Position numbers and translations under genes: made by a program. Shown piece by piece: positions 35,087 to 43,120 of a stretch of DNA of 61,557 nt (position 1 is the first letter of the stretch; each line of letters opens with the position of its first letter). The stretch comes from DASPTR01 sp041481365. Lineage in GTDB: Archaea; Thermoproteota; Bathyarchaeia; Bathyarchaeales; Bathycorpusculaceae. The DNA lies in assembly GCA_041481365.1 (NCBI GenBank), contig JBGPBS010000002.1, positions 1 through 61,557 of the forward strand. Reading direction: 5' to 3'. The notes beneath the pieces are model-generated. The model did no database searches. It was not told the origin of the DNA and was given only the letters and a program-made list of their open reading frames with translations.

Positions 35087-36103
35087 CTAGATCAGTCCTT
35101 CTTTCTTTCCTATCAATTCGATTTGTTCGACCATGCGGCAGGAGAACCCCCACTCATTGTCATACCATGCTAGTACTTTGACAAAATTCTTGTCGACGAC
35201 CATTGTTGATTGTGCGTCGAAGACGGCTGAGTAGGTGCTGTGCAGCACGTCGGTTGAGACTATAGGGTCTTCGGTGTATTCGAGGATGTTCCTCAGGGTG
35301 CCTTGGGCAGCTTTCTTGAAAGCCGCGTTTATCTCTTCTTTTGTGGTGCTCTTCTTCAGGACGGCTGTTAAGTCGACTATCGAAACATCCGGAGTCGGTA
35401 CTCTCAGGGCTATGCCATCTATTTTCCCGGCCATCTCAGGCATGACTAGGCCGACAGCGTAGGCAGCTCCAGTGGTCGTCGGGATAATGTTGAGTGCGGC
35501 TGCTCTTGCTCGGCGTAAGTCTTTGTGCACAAGATCTGTTACTCTCTGGTCGTTCGTGTACGAGTGTGCTGTCATCATCAGGGCCTTTTCTACGCCAAAA
35601 TTGTCGTGGAGAACCTTTGTTACAGGTGCAACGCAGTTCGTTGTGCATGACGCGTTGGAAATCAAGTTGTGTTTCTTGTGGTCGTACATTTGCTGGTTGA
35701 CGCCTAAGACTATGGTTGCATCTGGGTTCTTTGCCGGTGCTGAAATCAGGACTTTTTTGGCTCCTGCTGTCAGATGTTTTGTGGCGCCTTCTCTGTCTGT
35801 AAATAAGCCAGTTGATTCGACAGCCAAGTATACGCCCAAGTCTTTCCAAGGAAGTTGTGCTGGATCTCTTTGCGTCAATACTTTTAGTTCTTTGCCGTTG
35901 ACAACCAAGTCGTTCCCTTTTGCCTCTACTTCTCCTTTGAATCTTCCGTGAACCGAGTCATACTTCAACAGGTGTGCAAGTGTCTTTGCATCGGTTATGT
36001 CGTTGACTGCAACAAAATCGATTTTTGCTTTTTGTTCCAAAGCTGCTCTATACAGTAATCGTCCGATTCTTCCAAAACCATTTATCGCTACTTTCATTGT
36101 CAT
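35087..36103 (-). CDS. gap: Glyceraldehyde-3-phosphate dehydrogenase, bacterial (class I) type
   Basis: This 338-residue enzyme has the class I GAPDH motifs: KVAINGFGRIGRLLYRAAL, the catalytic cysteine block SNASCTTNCVAPV, and HKDLRRARAAALNIIPTTTG. Asp in FVAVNDITD after the second strand favours NAD. Most archaea instead carry the distant class II enzyme, so this copy is likely of bacterial origin, although it has been found in several archaeal lineages. ATG 36103 has GGTGA upstream; ATG 36097 is possible. It is coupled to an archaeal pgk. Confidence 0.95.
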   Translation of the reverse strand: MTMKVAINGFGRIGRLLYRAALEQKAKIDFVAVNDITDAKTLAHLLKYDSVHGRFKGEVEAKGNDLVVNGKELKVLTQRDPAQLPWKDLGVYLAVESTGLFTDREGATKHLTAGAKKVLISAPAKNPDATIVLGVNQQMYDHKKHNLISNASCTTNCVAPVTKVLHDNFGVEKALMMTAHSYTNDQRVTDLVHKDLRRARAAALNIIPTTTGAAYAVGLVMPEMAGKIDGIALRVPTPDVSIVDLTAVLKKSTTKEEINAAFKKAAQGTLRNILEYTEDPIVSTDVLHSTYSAVFDAQSTMVVDKNFVKVLAWYDNEWGFSCRMVEQIELIGKKEGLI

Positions 36104-36200
36104 ATGTTTCACCGGTATTTCAAATTTCGTTTGATACTAATGAATATGTTCTTCTAATTAATTTTCCGACGGAAAATTGGAAAGAAATATGGGTGGATGC

Positions 36201-37547
36201 TTAGCGAAGCTTCATGAGCACCATTTCTGCGGCCAGAACTAGTGGTTCCCAAGTTTCGCACACTGGCGGTGCATACGCCGTATCCGCTTTGGACAATTCT
36301 CTCGCGGTCATTTGCTTCTGGATTGCAAAGGATATCGCGTTGATGCGTTGAGTTACCTCTTCTCCGCCTATGATTTGTGCGCCGATTATTTTTTGTGACT
36401 CTTTCTCAACGACGAGTTTCACTTTGATTGGGAGTGCGCCTGGATAGTAGTCTGCTTTGGTTTTTGAGGTAATGGTACCCGTCACGGTTTCGATTCTTGC
36501 CTTTTGTGCTGCTCCCTCGGTTAGGCCTGTTGAGCCGACATCAGTCTCGTAGAGTCTTGATATCGAGGAACCTAAGACTCCTGTGAAGAGCGCGTAACCT
36601 CCTGCTGCATTGATTCCTGCTACCTTTCCATGTCTGACCGCTACTGTGCCGAACTGCATCAGCGAGGGCTTCTGCGTAACGATATGCGTGGATTCAGCGC
36701 AGTCGCCTACTGCATAGATGTCTTTGATGCTTGTTTCCATCCTAGCGTTTGTTTTTATTGCTCTGGTGTCTCCTAGGGCTATTCCCGCGTTCGCGGCGAG
36801 TTGAGTGTTTGCTCTTACGCCGAAGGCGCTTATGATCAGATCCGCTTTGAATTGCTCGCCTCCAGCAACTAATCCTGTGGCTTTTTCGGTTCCGAGGATT
36901 TCTTCAACGGGTTTTGCTATTTGGATGTTGATTCCTTTCTGTTCAAGCATTTCCTGAGCTGTTTTTGCCATGTCTGCGTCGAGCATCTGGGGGAGCACTT
37001 GGGGGAGCATTTCGATGACGGTTACTTTGAGGCTTCTTTCTTGTAATGCTATGGCTGTTTCAAGGCCGATTAGGCCAGCGCCCATGACTACTGCCGTTTT
37101 TGCTCCTTTTTTGACAGCTGCTTCAATCTTCTCCCCATCTTCTATCGATCGAAGTGAATGTATTCCCTGTTTCTCCTTGCCCTTTATCGGAGGCATGAAT
37201 GAGCTGGCGCCTGTTGATATTATCAGGCTGTCATAGGGCACGTTTTCTGTCTTGCCGTTCTTGTCTGCGGTCTCAACTGTCTTGTTTGTCACGTTTATGT
37301 TTGTGGCTTTGGTTTCGGTTTTCAGGGTTAGTTTCATCATTTGGAAGTATGCTGGCGGGAAGACTATCAGGTTGGGGAAGCTTGGGATTTGGCCGCCTAT
37401 TACAAACGGAAGTCCGCAGCGTGAGTAGCCGCAGTGTTTTTCTTCAGTTATCAGCGTGATTTCAGCGGTACGGTCTGTCTTTCTCGCTGCAGAAGCGGCG
37501 TCTACTCCAGCCGCGTGGGCTCCGATAATCACTATACGTTTAGGCAC
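36201..37547 (-). CDS. CoA-disulfide reductase/NAD(P)H oxidase-like flavoprotein
   Basis: The 448-residue FAD protein has two dinucleotide-binding motifs (RIVIIGAHAAGVDAASAAR; TAVVMGAGLIGLETAIAL), the single redox cysteine in CGYSRCGLPFVIGG, the DIYAVGDCAE FAD motif and a C-terminal dimerisation domain. These fit the pyridine nucleotide disulfide class with one active cysteine: CoA-disulfide reductase, NADH oxidase or persulfide reductase. It lacks the CxxxxC pair of dihydrolipoamide dehydrogenase. It is 10 bases downstream of gcvH, an unusual pairing. Confidence 0.88.
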   Translation of the reverse strand: MPKRIVIIGAHAAGVDAASAARKTDRTAEITLITEEKHCGYSRCGLPFVIGGQIPSFPNLIVFPPAYFQMMKLTLKTETKATNINVTNKTVETADKNGKTENVPYDSLIISTGASSFMPPIKGKEKQGIHSLRSIEDGEKIEAAVKKGAKTAVVMGAGLIGLETAIALQERSLKVTVIEMLPQVLPQMLDADMAKTAQEMLEQKGINIQIAKPVEEILGTEKATGLVAGGEQFKADLIISAFGVRANTQLAANAGIALGDTRAIKTNARMETSIKDIYAVGDCAESTHIVTQKPSLMQFGTVAVRHGKVAGINAAGGYALFTGVLGSSISRLYETDVGSTGLTEGAAQKARIETVTGTITSKTKADYYPGALPIKVKLVVEKESQKIIGAQIIGGEEVTQRINAISFAIQKQMTARELSKADTAYAPPVCETWEPLVLAAEMVLMKLR

Positions 37548-37557
37548 TTGTTTTCCT

Positions 37558-37968
37558 TCATTTTCCCAGGGTTTTGTGCCACTCAGCTGCCTTGTTGAAG
37601 TCCATTAGGTTAGCTAGCTCCACTTGCAAGCTTGACGGCTTAATGACTAGCAACCAGGCCTTGCCGTATGGGTCTTCGTTTAACAGCTCGGGTTTCGACT
37701 GAACTTCTTGGTTTACCTGCTCGACTGTTCCACTTATCGGTGCGATCAGGTCTGAAACGGCTTTGACTGATTCCACCGTGCCGTAAGGCTCATTCTGCTT
37801 TGTTGCAGCTCCTTGGCTTGGCAGTTCTGCATACACGATTTCGCGAAGCTGTTTCTGAGCATAGTCGGTTATGCCTACGCGGACTTTGTCGCCTTCAACT
37901 TTCAGCCATTCGAATTCCTTGGTGTAGTACAATCCCTCTTTCACTTCTGTTCCGTCTACTTTGACCAT
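37558..37968 (-). CDS. gcvH: Glycine cleavage system H protein
   Basis: The 136-residue lipoyl carrier has the lipoylation lysine in PYGTVESVKAVSDLIAPISG and the usual start EGLYYTKEFEWLKVEGD. It carries the aminomethyl group between P, T and L proteins. ATG 37968 is chosen, with GAGGTGA eight bases upstream; the frame extends further but without similarity. No P, T or L gene is nearby. Archaeal genomes sometimes hold several H proteins, some used in lipoate handling or sulfur metabolism. Confidence 0.93.
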   Translation of the reverse strand: MVKVDGTEVKEGLYYTKEFEWLKVEGDKVRVGITDYAQKQLREIVYAELPSQGAATKQNEPYGTVESVKAVSDLIAPISGTVEQVNQEVQSKPELLNEDPYGKAWLLVIKPSSLQVELANLMDFNKAAEWHKTLGK

Positions 37969-38136
37969 TTCATTGTTCACCTCTAAACTAGTGCTGATAC
38001 TCTCTCGCACCTTGACGTTTAAAATTAACTGTTCCAAAAATGTCGCGTGGACGGAATCAAGCGTGCGCTAACAGAATCCCATGGGGGTGATTGACAAAAC
38101 CGATTGCATCACTGCTCATCTCGCTTCAGGATCTAT

Positions 38137-38511
38137 TCAATCCCTTTCGCTTCGTAGCGAGGCGAGCTTCATTCCGAAGTCTCTAGGGATGAGAACTAGA
38201 AAGCAGATGGCCGCGTAGAAAAGGACATCGAAAAGAAGCCCCTGCCGCAAAGGAGAGTACGTCGAAAAGCTTCCTACGATTGGACCACAACCTACCCTTC
38301 TTACTCCTTCAATGTGGACGAGCCAAGGGGTTGGCCAACCGAAGTTTGTTTGCCTCAATGGAATAGCAAAGATTTGCATAACGCAGGGCAACATATAGCT
38401 CGGATGAAAATCAACCTCAGACTTATAGACTGAAGATATGAATGTTAGAACCAATCCACAAGTTGTCAATATGATGAGCAGCTTCAGCGAACCCAATATA
38501 CCGATTCGCAT
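38137..38511 (-). CDS. Hypothetical membrane protein
   Basis: The 124-residue protein has an N-terminal membrane segment (LGSLKLLIILTTCGLVLTFI), an external loop with cysteines, and a second membrane segment (QGLLFDVLFYAAICFLVLIP) followed by a basic tail. ATG 38511 is preferred, with GGTGA five bases upstream. No family was recognised. It is isolated between gcvH and the modE gene. Confidence 0.55.
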   Translation of the reverse strand: MRIGILGSLKLLIILTTCGLVLTFISSVYKSEVDFHPSYMLPCVMQIFAIPLRQTNFGWPTPWLVHIEGVRRVGCGPIVGSFSTYSPLRQGLLFDVLFYAAICFLVLIPRDFGMKLASLRSERD

Positions 38512-38748
38512 ACAGGTCACCATCACACGGTAGTATTAGAGCGAGACTTAATTCTACGGAAAAGAACGCCTTGTTCTAAAAATGGTACAACATGTTAATC
38601 CAATTTGCTTGGGAGCCCTGGTGCATCAGAACCGTCGCCAGTTTTGACATTTTCGCCTAGGCTGAAAGGCGACGTTTTGATGAAATCTTTGATCGTTGGG
38701 GCGTGATTTTTGGTCTTGTTTCATAGGCTCGCAGAAGTATGGTATTAG

Positions 38749-39306
38749 CTACTTGGCTATCATGACTTCTGTTGCTTTTACGATAGCTTCGACGGTGTCC
38801 CCGACTTTTACGTTCAGATCTTCAAGAGCCTCCTTCGTTATTACGGCTGTGACAACGGCAGGCACGGAAACTTCAATCTTGACTTTCGCTGTAATGCCAT
38901 CTTTTTCAACAGACACAACTTTTCCCTTCAGACGGTTTCTTGCGCTGATCTTCAAGTTTTCCACCTCCCAATATCCTCTATTAGATAGAACCTCCCTCAA
39001 ATAATCCTCTAGACGCTTGTATTCGTCTAATAAGCTTTCACCAAGCTTGGTCAATCTTGCGCCACCACCGCCGGATTCGCCTCCTCTGAATGTTTCCAAG
39101 ACTGGCTCGCCAATGGCTTTCTCCACATTCCGCGTGTATCCCCAAACATAACGATATGACATTCCGAGCTTTCGAGCAGCTTTTGAGATTGATTCTTCCT
39201 TTCTTATGTTTTCGAGAATCTCGGCTCCACCCTTGCCCAGTAACGGTTTTCCCCTGTACTCTATCCAAATCTTGCCTGAAGGTTTGTGTTTGCCTTGGGT
39301 GGACAT
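38749..39306 (-). CDS. modE: ModE-type molybdate/tungstate-responsive regulator
   Basis: The N-terminal 110 residues form a ModE-type winged helix (ISKAARKLGMSYRYVWGYTR, VLETFRGGESGGGGARLTKLG). The C-terminal 65 residues form a Mop/TOBE oxyanion-binding domain (ISARNRLKGKVVSVEKDGI). The protein is expected to bind tungstate or molybdate and control the importer it faces. The divergent arrangement with tupA and the paired motifs in the intergenic region support this. Confidence 0.9.
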   Translation of the reverse strand: MSTQGKHKPSGKIWIEYRGKPLLGKGGAEILENIRKEESISKAARKLGMSYRYVWGYTRNVEKAIGEPVLETFRGGESGGGGARLTKLGESLLDEYKRLEDYLREVLSNRGYWEVENLKISARNRLKGKVVSVEKDGITAKVKIEVSVPAVVTAVITKEALEDLNVKVGDTVEAIVKATEVMIAK

Positions 39307-39405
39307 TCTGTTTGCTAGTGTTATATTGCAATTCTTATAAGGTTTAGAGCTGCTAGCGGCGCCGTAGTGAGCATTCTGCCTAGCAAACCAACAATATTTA
39401 TAAAG
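39304..39405. promoter_or_regulatory. Divergent modE/tupA promoters with paired operator-like motifs
   Basis: CATTCTG occurs at 39304-39310 and 39372-39378. Each is followed by a CTAG element, giving TTTGCTAG (39311-39318) and its inverse CTAGCAAA (39380-39387), with a central GCTAGC (39352-39357). TATA boxes are at 39334-39341 (minus, for modE) and 39394-39404 (plus, for tupA). The CTAGCAAA copy lies directly upstream of the tupA TATA box, and TTTGCTAG lies near the modE start. ModE is the likely binder, by inference. Confidence 0.5.
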
Positions 39406-39445
39406 CTCAACCGACTTGAATCACGAAACATAACGGTGAAAAAGA

Positions 39446-40429
39446 ATGAAAGCATGGCAAACAATTCTAGCAGTAGCTGTCATGGTAACGATCATAGTAA
39501 TTGCCGCCACTGTTGCTTACTTTGATTTCTTCGCGCGAAGCCGCCTCAGAATCTCGACGACTACAAGTCTTTACGACACTGGATTGCTCGACGAAATAAA
39601 GACGCGATATGAAGCCACGCATAAGGTTGACCTCAACATCATATCGGCTGGAACAGGCATCGCTCTCCAACAGGCACAAGCCGGAGATGCGGACATAGTC
39701 CTAGTCCACTCACCATCCCAGGAACTAACTTTTCTCACAAATGGCTATGGAGTCTGCAGAAAGATAATCGCTTGGAACTACTTCACGATAGTTGGTCCAA
39801 GCTCTGATCCAGCCAAAATTGCTGGAGAAAACGCTACCCAAGCATTGAAGAGTATATTGACTTACGGAAGAAACCAAACAGCTGGAACCATAGTGTGGGT
39901 TTCACGAAATGATGGCTCAGGCACGTTTACGAAAGAACAAAGCCTTTGGACGTCGGCAGGCTACAACCAGACGACGATATCTGCAGAATCGTGGTATGCA
40001 AGCACGGGATCTGGCATGGCTGACACATTGAACGTGGCTAACCAAAAAAACGCTTACACACTTTCAGACTTAGGCACCTACCTAAAACTGTCAAGAGACG
40101 GCACAATATCCCTGAAATCGCTCATATCGGGAGGCAAATCCCTGCTTAACGTCTACAGTGTAATGGCGGTTAACCCGCAAAAAGTCAGCAATGCCAGCTT
40201 CAACGAAGCCATAAACTTCATAAAATGGCTCGTATCGAACACAGGACAGCAAATAGTAAACGACTATGGCAAAGCCAATTATTCACAGAACCTCTTCTAC
40301 TCAGCCGTCAAACCCCTCAAAGATGACAGCCCTCAGCCTGATGTTTCGTGGATACAGAGCTACGCCTTCTTCAACGGAACAGAATGTCCAACACAATACA
40401 GAGATGACCATCCAGATCTCTATCCTTAA
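39446..40429 (+). CDS. tupA: Tungstate ABC transporter substrate-binding protein
   Basis: The 327-residue protein starts with a signal/anchor segment (TILAVAVMVTIIVIAATVAY), then the TupA signature STTTSLYDTGLLDEIKTRY near the mature start and VSRNDGSGTFTKEQSLW in the second lobe. TupA proteins bind tungstate with high affinity outside the cell. GGTGA precedes the ATG. It is the first gene of tupABC and faces modE. The metal choice (tungstate over molybdate) follows from the family and from the tungsto-enzyme in the window. Confidence 0.92.
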   Translation: MKAWQTILAVAVMVTIIVIAATVAYFDFFARSRLRISTTTSLYDTGLLDEIKTRYEATHKVDLNIISAGTGIALQQAQAGDADIVLVHSPSQELTFLTNGYGVCRKIIAWNYFTIVGPSSDPAKIAGENATQALKSILTYGRNQTAGTIVWVSRNDGSGTFTKEQSLWTSAGYNQTTISAESWYASTGSGMADTLNVANQKNAYTLSDLGTYLKLSRDGTISLKSLISGGKSLLNVYSVMAVNPQKVSNASFNEAINFIKWLVSNTGQQIVNDYGKANYSQNLFYSAVKPLKDDSPQPDVSWIQSYAFFNGTECPTQYRDDHPDLYP

Positions 40430-40443
40430 AGAGGCAAACTGGA

Positions 40444-41163
40444 TTGAACCCGATAATAGATGGCACAGAAAAAGCGCTGCAACTGATTTTTTCGGGCGAT
40501 CCAACTGTCTACGGCATCGTCTATCGCTCCCTCCTTTTTTCAGGAATAGCCGCGATACTTGCAGCATTGTGGGGAACCCCCATCGCAATGCTTTTAAGTC
40601 TCAAAGATTTCCATGGAAAATCCTTAATCAAAGGCCTTTTCAACACTCTAATCGGCATACCCACAGTCGCGTTGGGCTTGATCCTGTTCCTCATTCTTTC
40701 AAAGGATGGACCATTAGGCTTTCTTGGACTGCTTTATACGCCAGGCGCAGTAATTCTAGGGGAAGCCGTGCTCGTAACTCCTCTGATCGTTAGCATTGAA
40801 ACATCAGCCATTGAAGCCGTTGACCCCGAAATATTGGACCTAGCCAAGACTTTGGGTGCTTCCGAGTCGCAAGCATCGATTGCAGTCTTGAAAGAAGCAG
40901 CGAATGGAGTTTTTTTATCCAATATCGCAGGTTTCAACCGGGCGATAGCTGAGTTGGGTGTTGCTCTGCTGGTGGGGGGCAACATTGCAGGCTTGACCGA
41001 TGTGCTGACGACGGATATTTCAAAGTATAATTCAAGGGGCGACTTCGCCATGTCTATCGCACTCGCCATAATACTGCTCGCAATAGTTTTTGGCATAAAT
41101 TTGATAATAGTCCTCGCAAGAAAAGTGACAATGCTGTTTACTGTGGGCAGAATCCCCCAGTGA
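40444..41163 (+). CDS. tupB: Tungstate ABC transporter permease
   Basis: This 239-residue permease has about five membrane helices and the ABC-importer EAA-like loop (EILDLAKTLGASESQASIAV). Helices such as SLLFSGIAAILAALWGTPIA and TLIGIPTVALGLILFLIL are clear. The TTG start at 40444 follows GAGG in the 3' end region of tupA. It forms the membrane channel with TupC. Confidence 0.9.
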   Translation: MNPIIDGTEKALQLIFSGDPTVYGIVYRSLLFSGIAAILAALWGTPIAMLLSLKDFHGKSLIKGLFNTLIGIPTVALGLILFLILSKDGPLGFLGLLYTPGAVILGEAVLVTPLIVSIETSAIEAVDPEILDLAKTLGASESQASIAVLKEAANGVFLSNIAGFNRAIAELGVALLVGGNIAGLTDVLTTDISKYNSRGDFAMSIALAIILLAIVFGINLIIVLARKVTMLFTVGRIPQ

Positions 41164-41195
41164 AGCGTAAGGAATGATTTGCCGGAAGCAAAAAG

Positions 41196-42257
41196 ATGAC
41201 GGTACTCGCAGAACTTAAGAACGTAACGAAATGTTTCGGGAACAGAACAGTATTGGACGCCGTAGTGTTGCAAATCCAAGAAGGCGAGATATTGGCCCTT
41301 CTAGGGCCCAATGGTTCAGGAAAAACCACTCTGCTGAAAGTTTTGGCTTTCCTGTTGAAGTCCGACGGCGGAGAAGTCAAGTTCCAGGGCGAGACAGTTG
41401 TGGGAAAGAATTCGGAACGGATGCGGTTGCAGAGTGCAATGGTGTTCCAGAAAACTCTCCTTTTCAGTACAACTGTCTTTAACAATGTTGCTTATGGCTT
41501 GAAAATGCGGAAAGTGCCAAGAAACATCATCGGAGAGGAAGTCAGGAAGGTCTTAGAACTCGTTAAGCTAGAGGGCTTCGAGAAATATCCTGCTAAGAAA
41601 CTCTCAGGTGGAGAGCAGCAAAGAGTGGCTTTGGCTAGGGCTTTGGTTCTGAAAACCAAGCTTCTTCTCTTAGATGAACCTACTGCGAACTTGGATCCGA
41701 AGAATGCTTCGATCCTTGAGGACGTCATCGTCGCTGTAAATCGTGAACTGAAAACCACGATCGTGATGGCTACTCATAACATGTTTCAGGCCAAAACTAT
41801 ACCCAGTCGGGTGGCATTGATAAATGATGGAAGAATAACCGAAGTTGGACCGCCAGAAGATATTTTCGGCAGACTTTCAAAAAATTTGGTCAGTTTCGCG
41901 GCTGTTGACAACACTTTCGAGGGAACAGCGAAAATCACCGAAGCGGGCACATCAATTGTGGATGTTGGCAATGGTGTATTGGTCGAAGCAGCATTTCAAA
42001 GACAAGGTGAAACTTCCGTTTTCATAAGTCCTCAAGACATAATCCTATCAAAAAAGCCACTGGAATCCAGCGCCAGAAATGTATTTGAAGGCAGAATCAC
42101 TCAAATCTCGGATTTAGGTTCGCTCGTGAAGCTCACAGTTAATATCGGAAAGCCTTTCCTGGTTCAAATAACCAAACGATCCTTCAGTGAGATGGAGCTT
42201 AATTTAGAGGGTGGAGTTTTCATCGCCTTCAAAGCTTCAAGCGTGCAAATACTCTAA
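41196..42257 (+). CDS. tupC: Tungstate ABC transporter ATPase
   Basis: The 353-residue ATPase has Walker A (LLGPNGSGKTTLLKV), the signature KLSGGEQQRVALARAL and Walker B (LLLLDEPTANLDP), followed by a C-terminal TOBE-like domain (VFEGRITQISDLGSLVKLTV) that may sense the oxyanion. The Q-loop reads VFQKTLLF. It completes tupABC. Confidence 0.93.
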   Translation: MTVLAELKNVTKCFGNRTVLDAVVLQIQEGEILALLGPNGSGKTTLLKVLAFLLKSDGGEVKFQGETVVGKNSERMRLQSAMVFQKTLLFSTTVFNNVAYGLKMRKVPRNIIGEEVRKVLELVKLEGFEKYPAKKLSGGEQQRVALARALVLKTKLLLLDEPTANLDPKNASILEDVIVAVNRELKTTIVMATHNMFQAKTIPSRVALINDGRITEVGPPEDIFGRLSKNLVSFAAVDNTFEGTAKITEAGTSIVDVGNGVLVEAAFQRQGETSVFISPQDIILSKKPLESSARNVFEGRITQISDLGSLVKLTVNIGKPFLVQITKRSFSEMELNLEGGVFIAFKASSVQIL

Positions 42258-42293
42258 GATAGCGAGGGTCAGCTAGATTTCGGAGGTTCGCGT

Positions 42294-42514
42294 TTGAGAA
42301 TCAAGGATTTGTATTCGGAAATTGTCAGGCAGTTGGAAGCAGAGCTGATGTTGAAGTCGCCAAAATATCGGATTACTACCACAAAACGTCTGGACACAAG
42401 TCTCACGGTGTTCGGACTCGTAAGCTCAGAGAGATGCTTAAGAAATGTGAGAGCATGTTTAGGCAATTGTGTCTTAAGGAGAGGCTTGAACTTGCGGAGC
42501 GCGCGCGTTCATAA
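42294..42514 (+). pseudogene. AlkD-like DNA glycosylase remnant with frameshift
   Basis: A TTG behind GGAGGT opens an AlkD-like N-terminus (LRIKDLYSEIVRQLEAE). The family sequence then continues one frame over from about 42344 (ADVEVAKISDYYHKTSG, HGVRTRKLREMLKKC, LCLKERLELAERA) until a TAA at 42512. A single lost base near 42343 explains the shift. AlkD-like HEAT-repeat proteins remove alkylated bases; only the first ~75 residues remain. It runs into an unrelated permease fragment at a GC-alternating stretch (42500-42507). Confidence 0.65.
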
Positions 42515-42807
42515 TATCCACCTATCTTCAGAAGGCAAGCCCCTATACTCTGAACAACATGGCCAACATACTTGGCCTAGGCTTGGTCTTCATGCCGTCT
42601 GTATACTATCCTGAAGAAGTCTTAGGCGGGCTCAGATGGTTGTCCATGACATTTCCAACATCAAACGCTGCTGGCTTGGTCAGATACTATGCTGGAACGA
42701 TGCCGCTGACCATGGATGCGGTGCTCGTCCGTTGGCTAGTCCTCGCCGCAACGGTAGTCGTCTCGATAGTTATCGTGTCGTTCAAAGCTAGATGGCGAGA
42801 AACCTAG
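42505..42807 (+). pseudogene. ABC-2 type permease, C-terminal fragment
   Basis: The frame carries the last part of an ABC-2 exporter permease: TLNNMANILGLGLVFMPSVY, YPEEVLGGLRWLSMTFPTSN and a final membrane helix (VLAATVVVSIVIVSF). The typical YP(x)LP-like loop and PT-type helix are visible, but the first five or so helices are absent and no ATPase gene is near. Fused against the AlkD remnant, it appears to be a deletion scar. Confidence 0.65.
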
Positions 42808-43120
42808 TCTTCGAAACGAGCTCACACAATTCTCTTGTCACTTAGCGAACCATGTACCTGACTCTTTGAACCTTTTTCAGAGAGAACAAACAACCTCGAA
42901 CGAAATATATCGTTACTATGGAACGCAAGCCCTTACAAAGCAAGTTCATCGATACCTCTGGCTTTGGAGAATCACGATTGAATCACACATTGAGTCGGAG
43001 AAGAGACGTAGTCACACAGGAATGCTCGAAGCTGATCAACCATGAACCACGCATAGCGAAGGAATGTGCTCACATCAAGTCTTATGAAGACCGATAAAAC
43101 CGACGGAGAGGAGGTGTGTT
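42808..43120. other. 313-base intergenic region upstream of flippase-like gene
   Basis: There is no convincing gene. A 59-codon frame from ATG 42918 lacks a ribosome-binding site. AAATATATCG (42901-42910) is TATA-like, and a strong GAGGAGGTG (43107-43115) serves the next gene. Confidence 0.3.

Noticed and set aside
42918..43097. 59-codon frame from an ATG between the permease fragment and the flippase-like gene
   Set aside because: There is no ribosome-binding site and the composition is not protein-like enough to support it.
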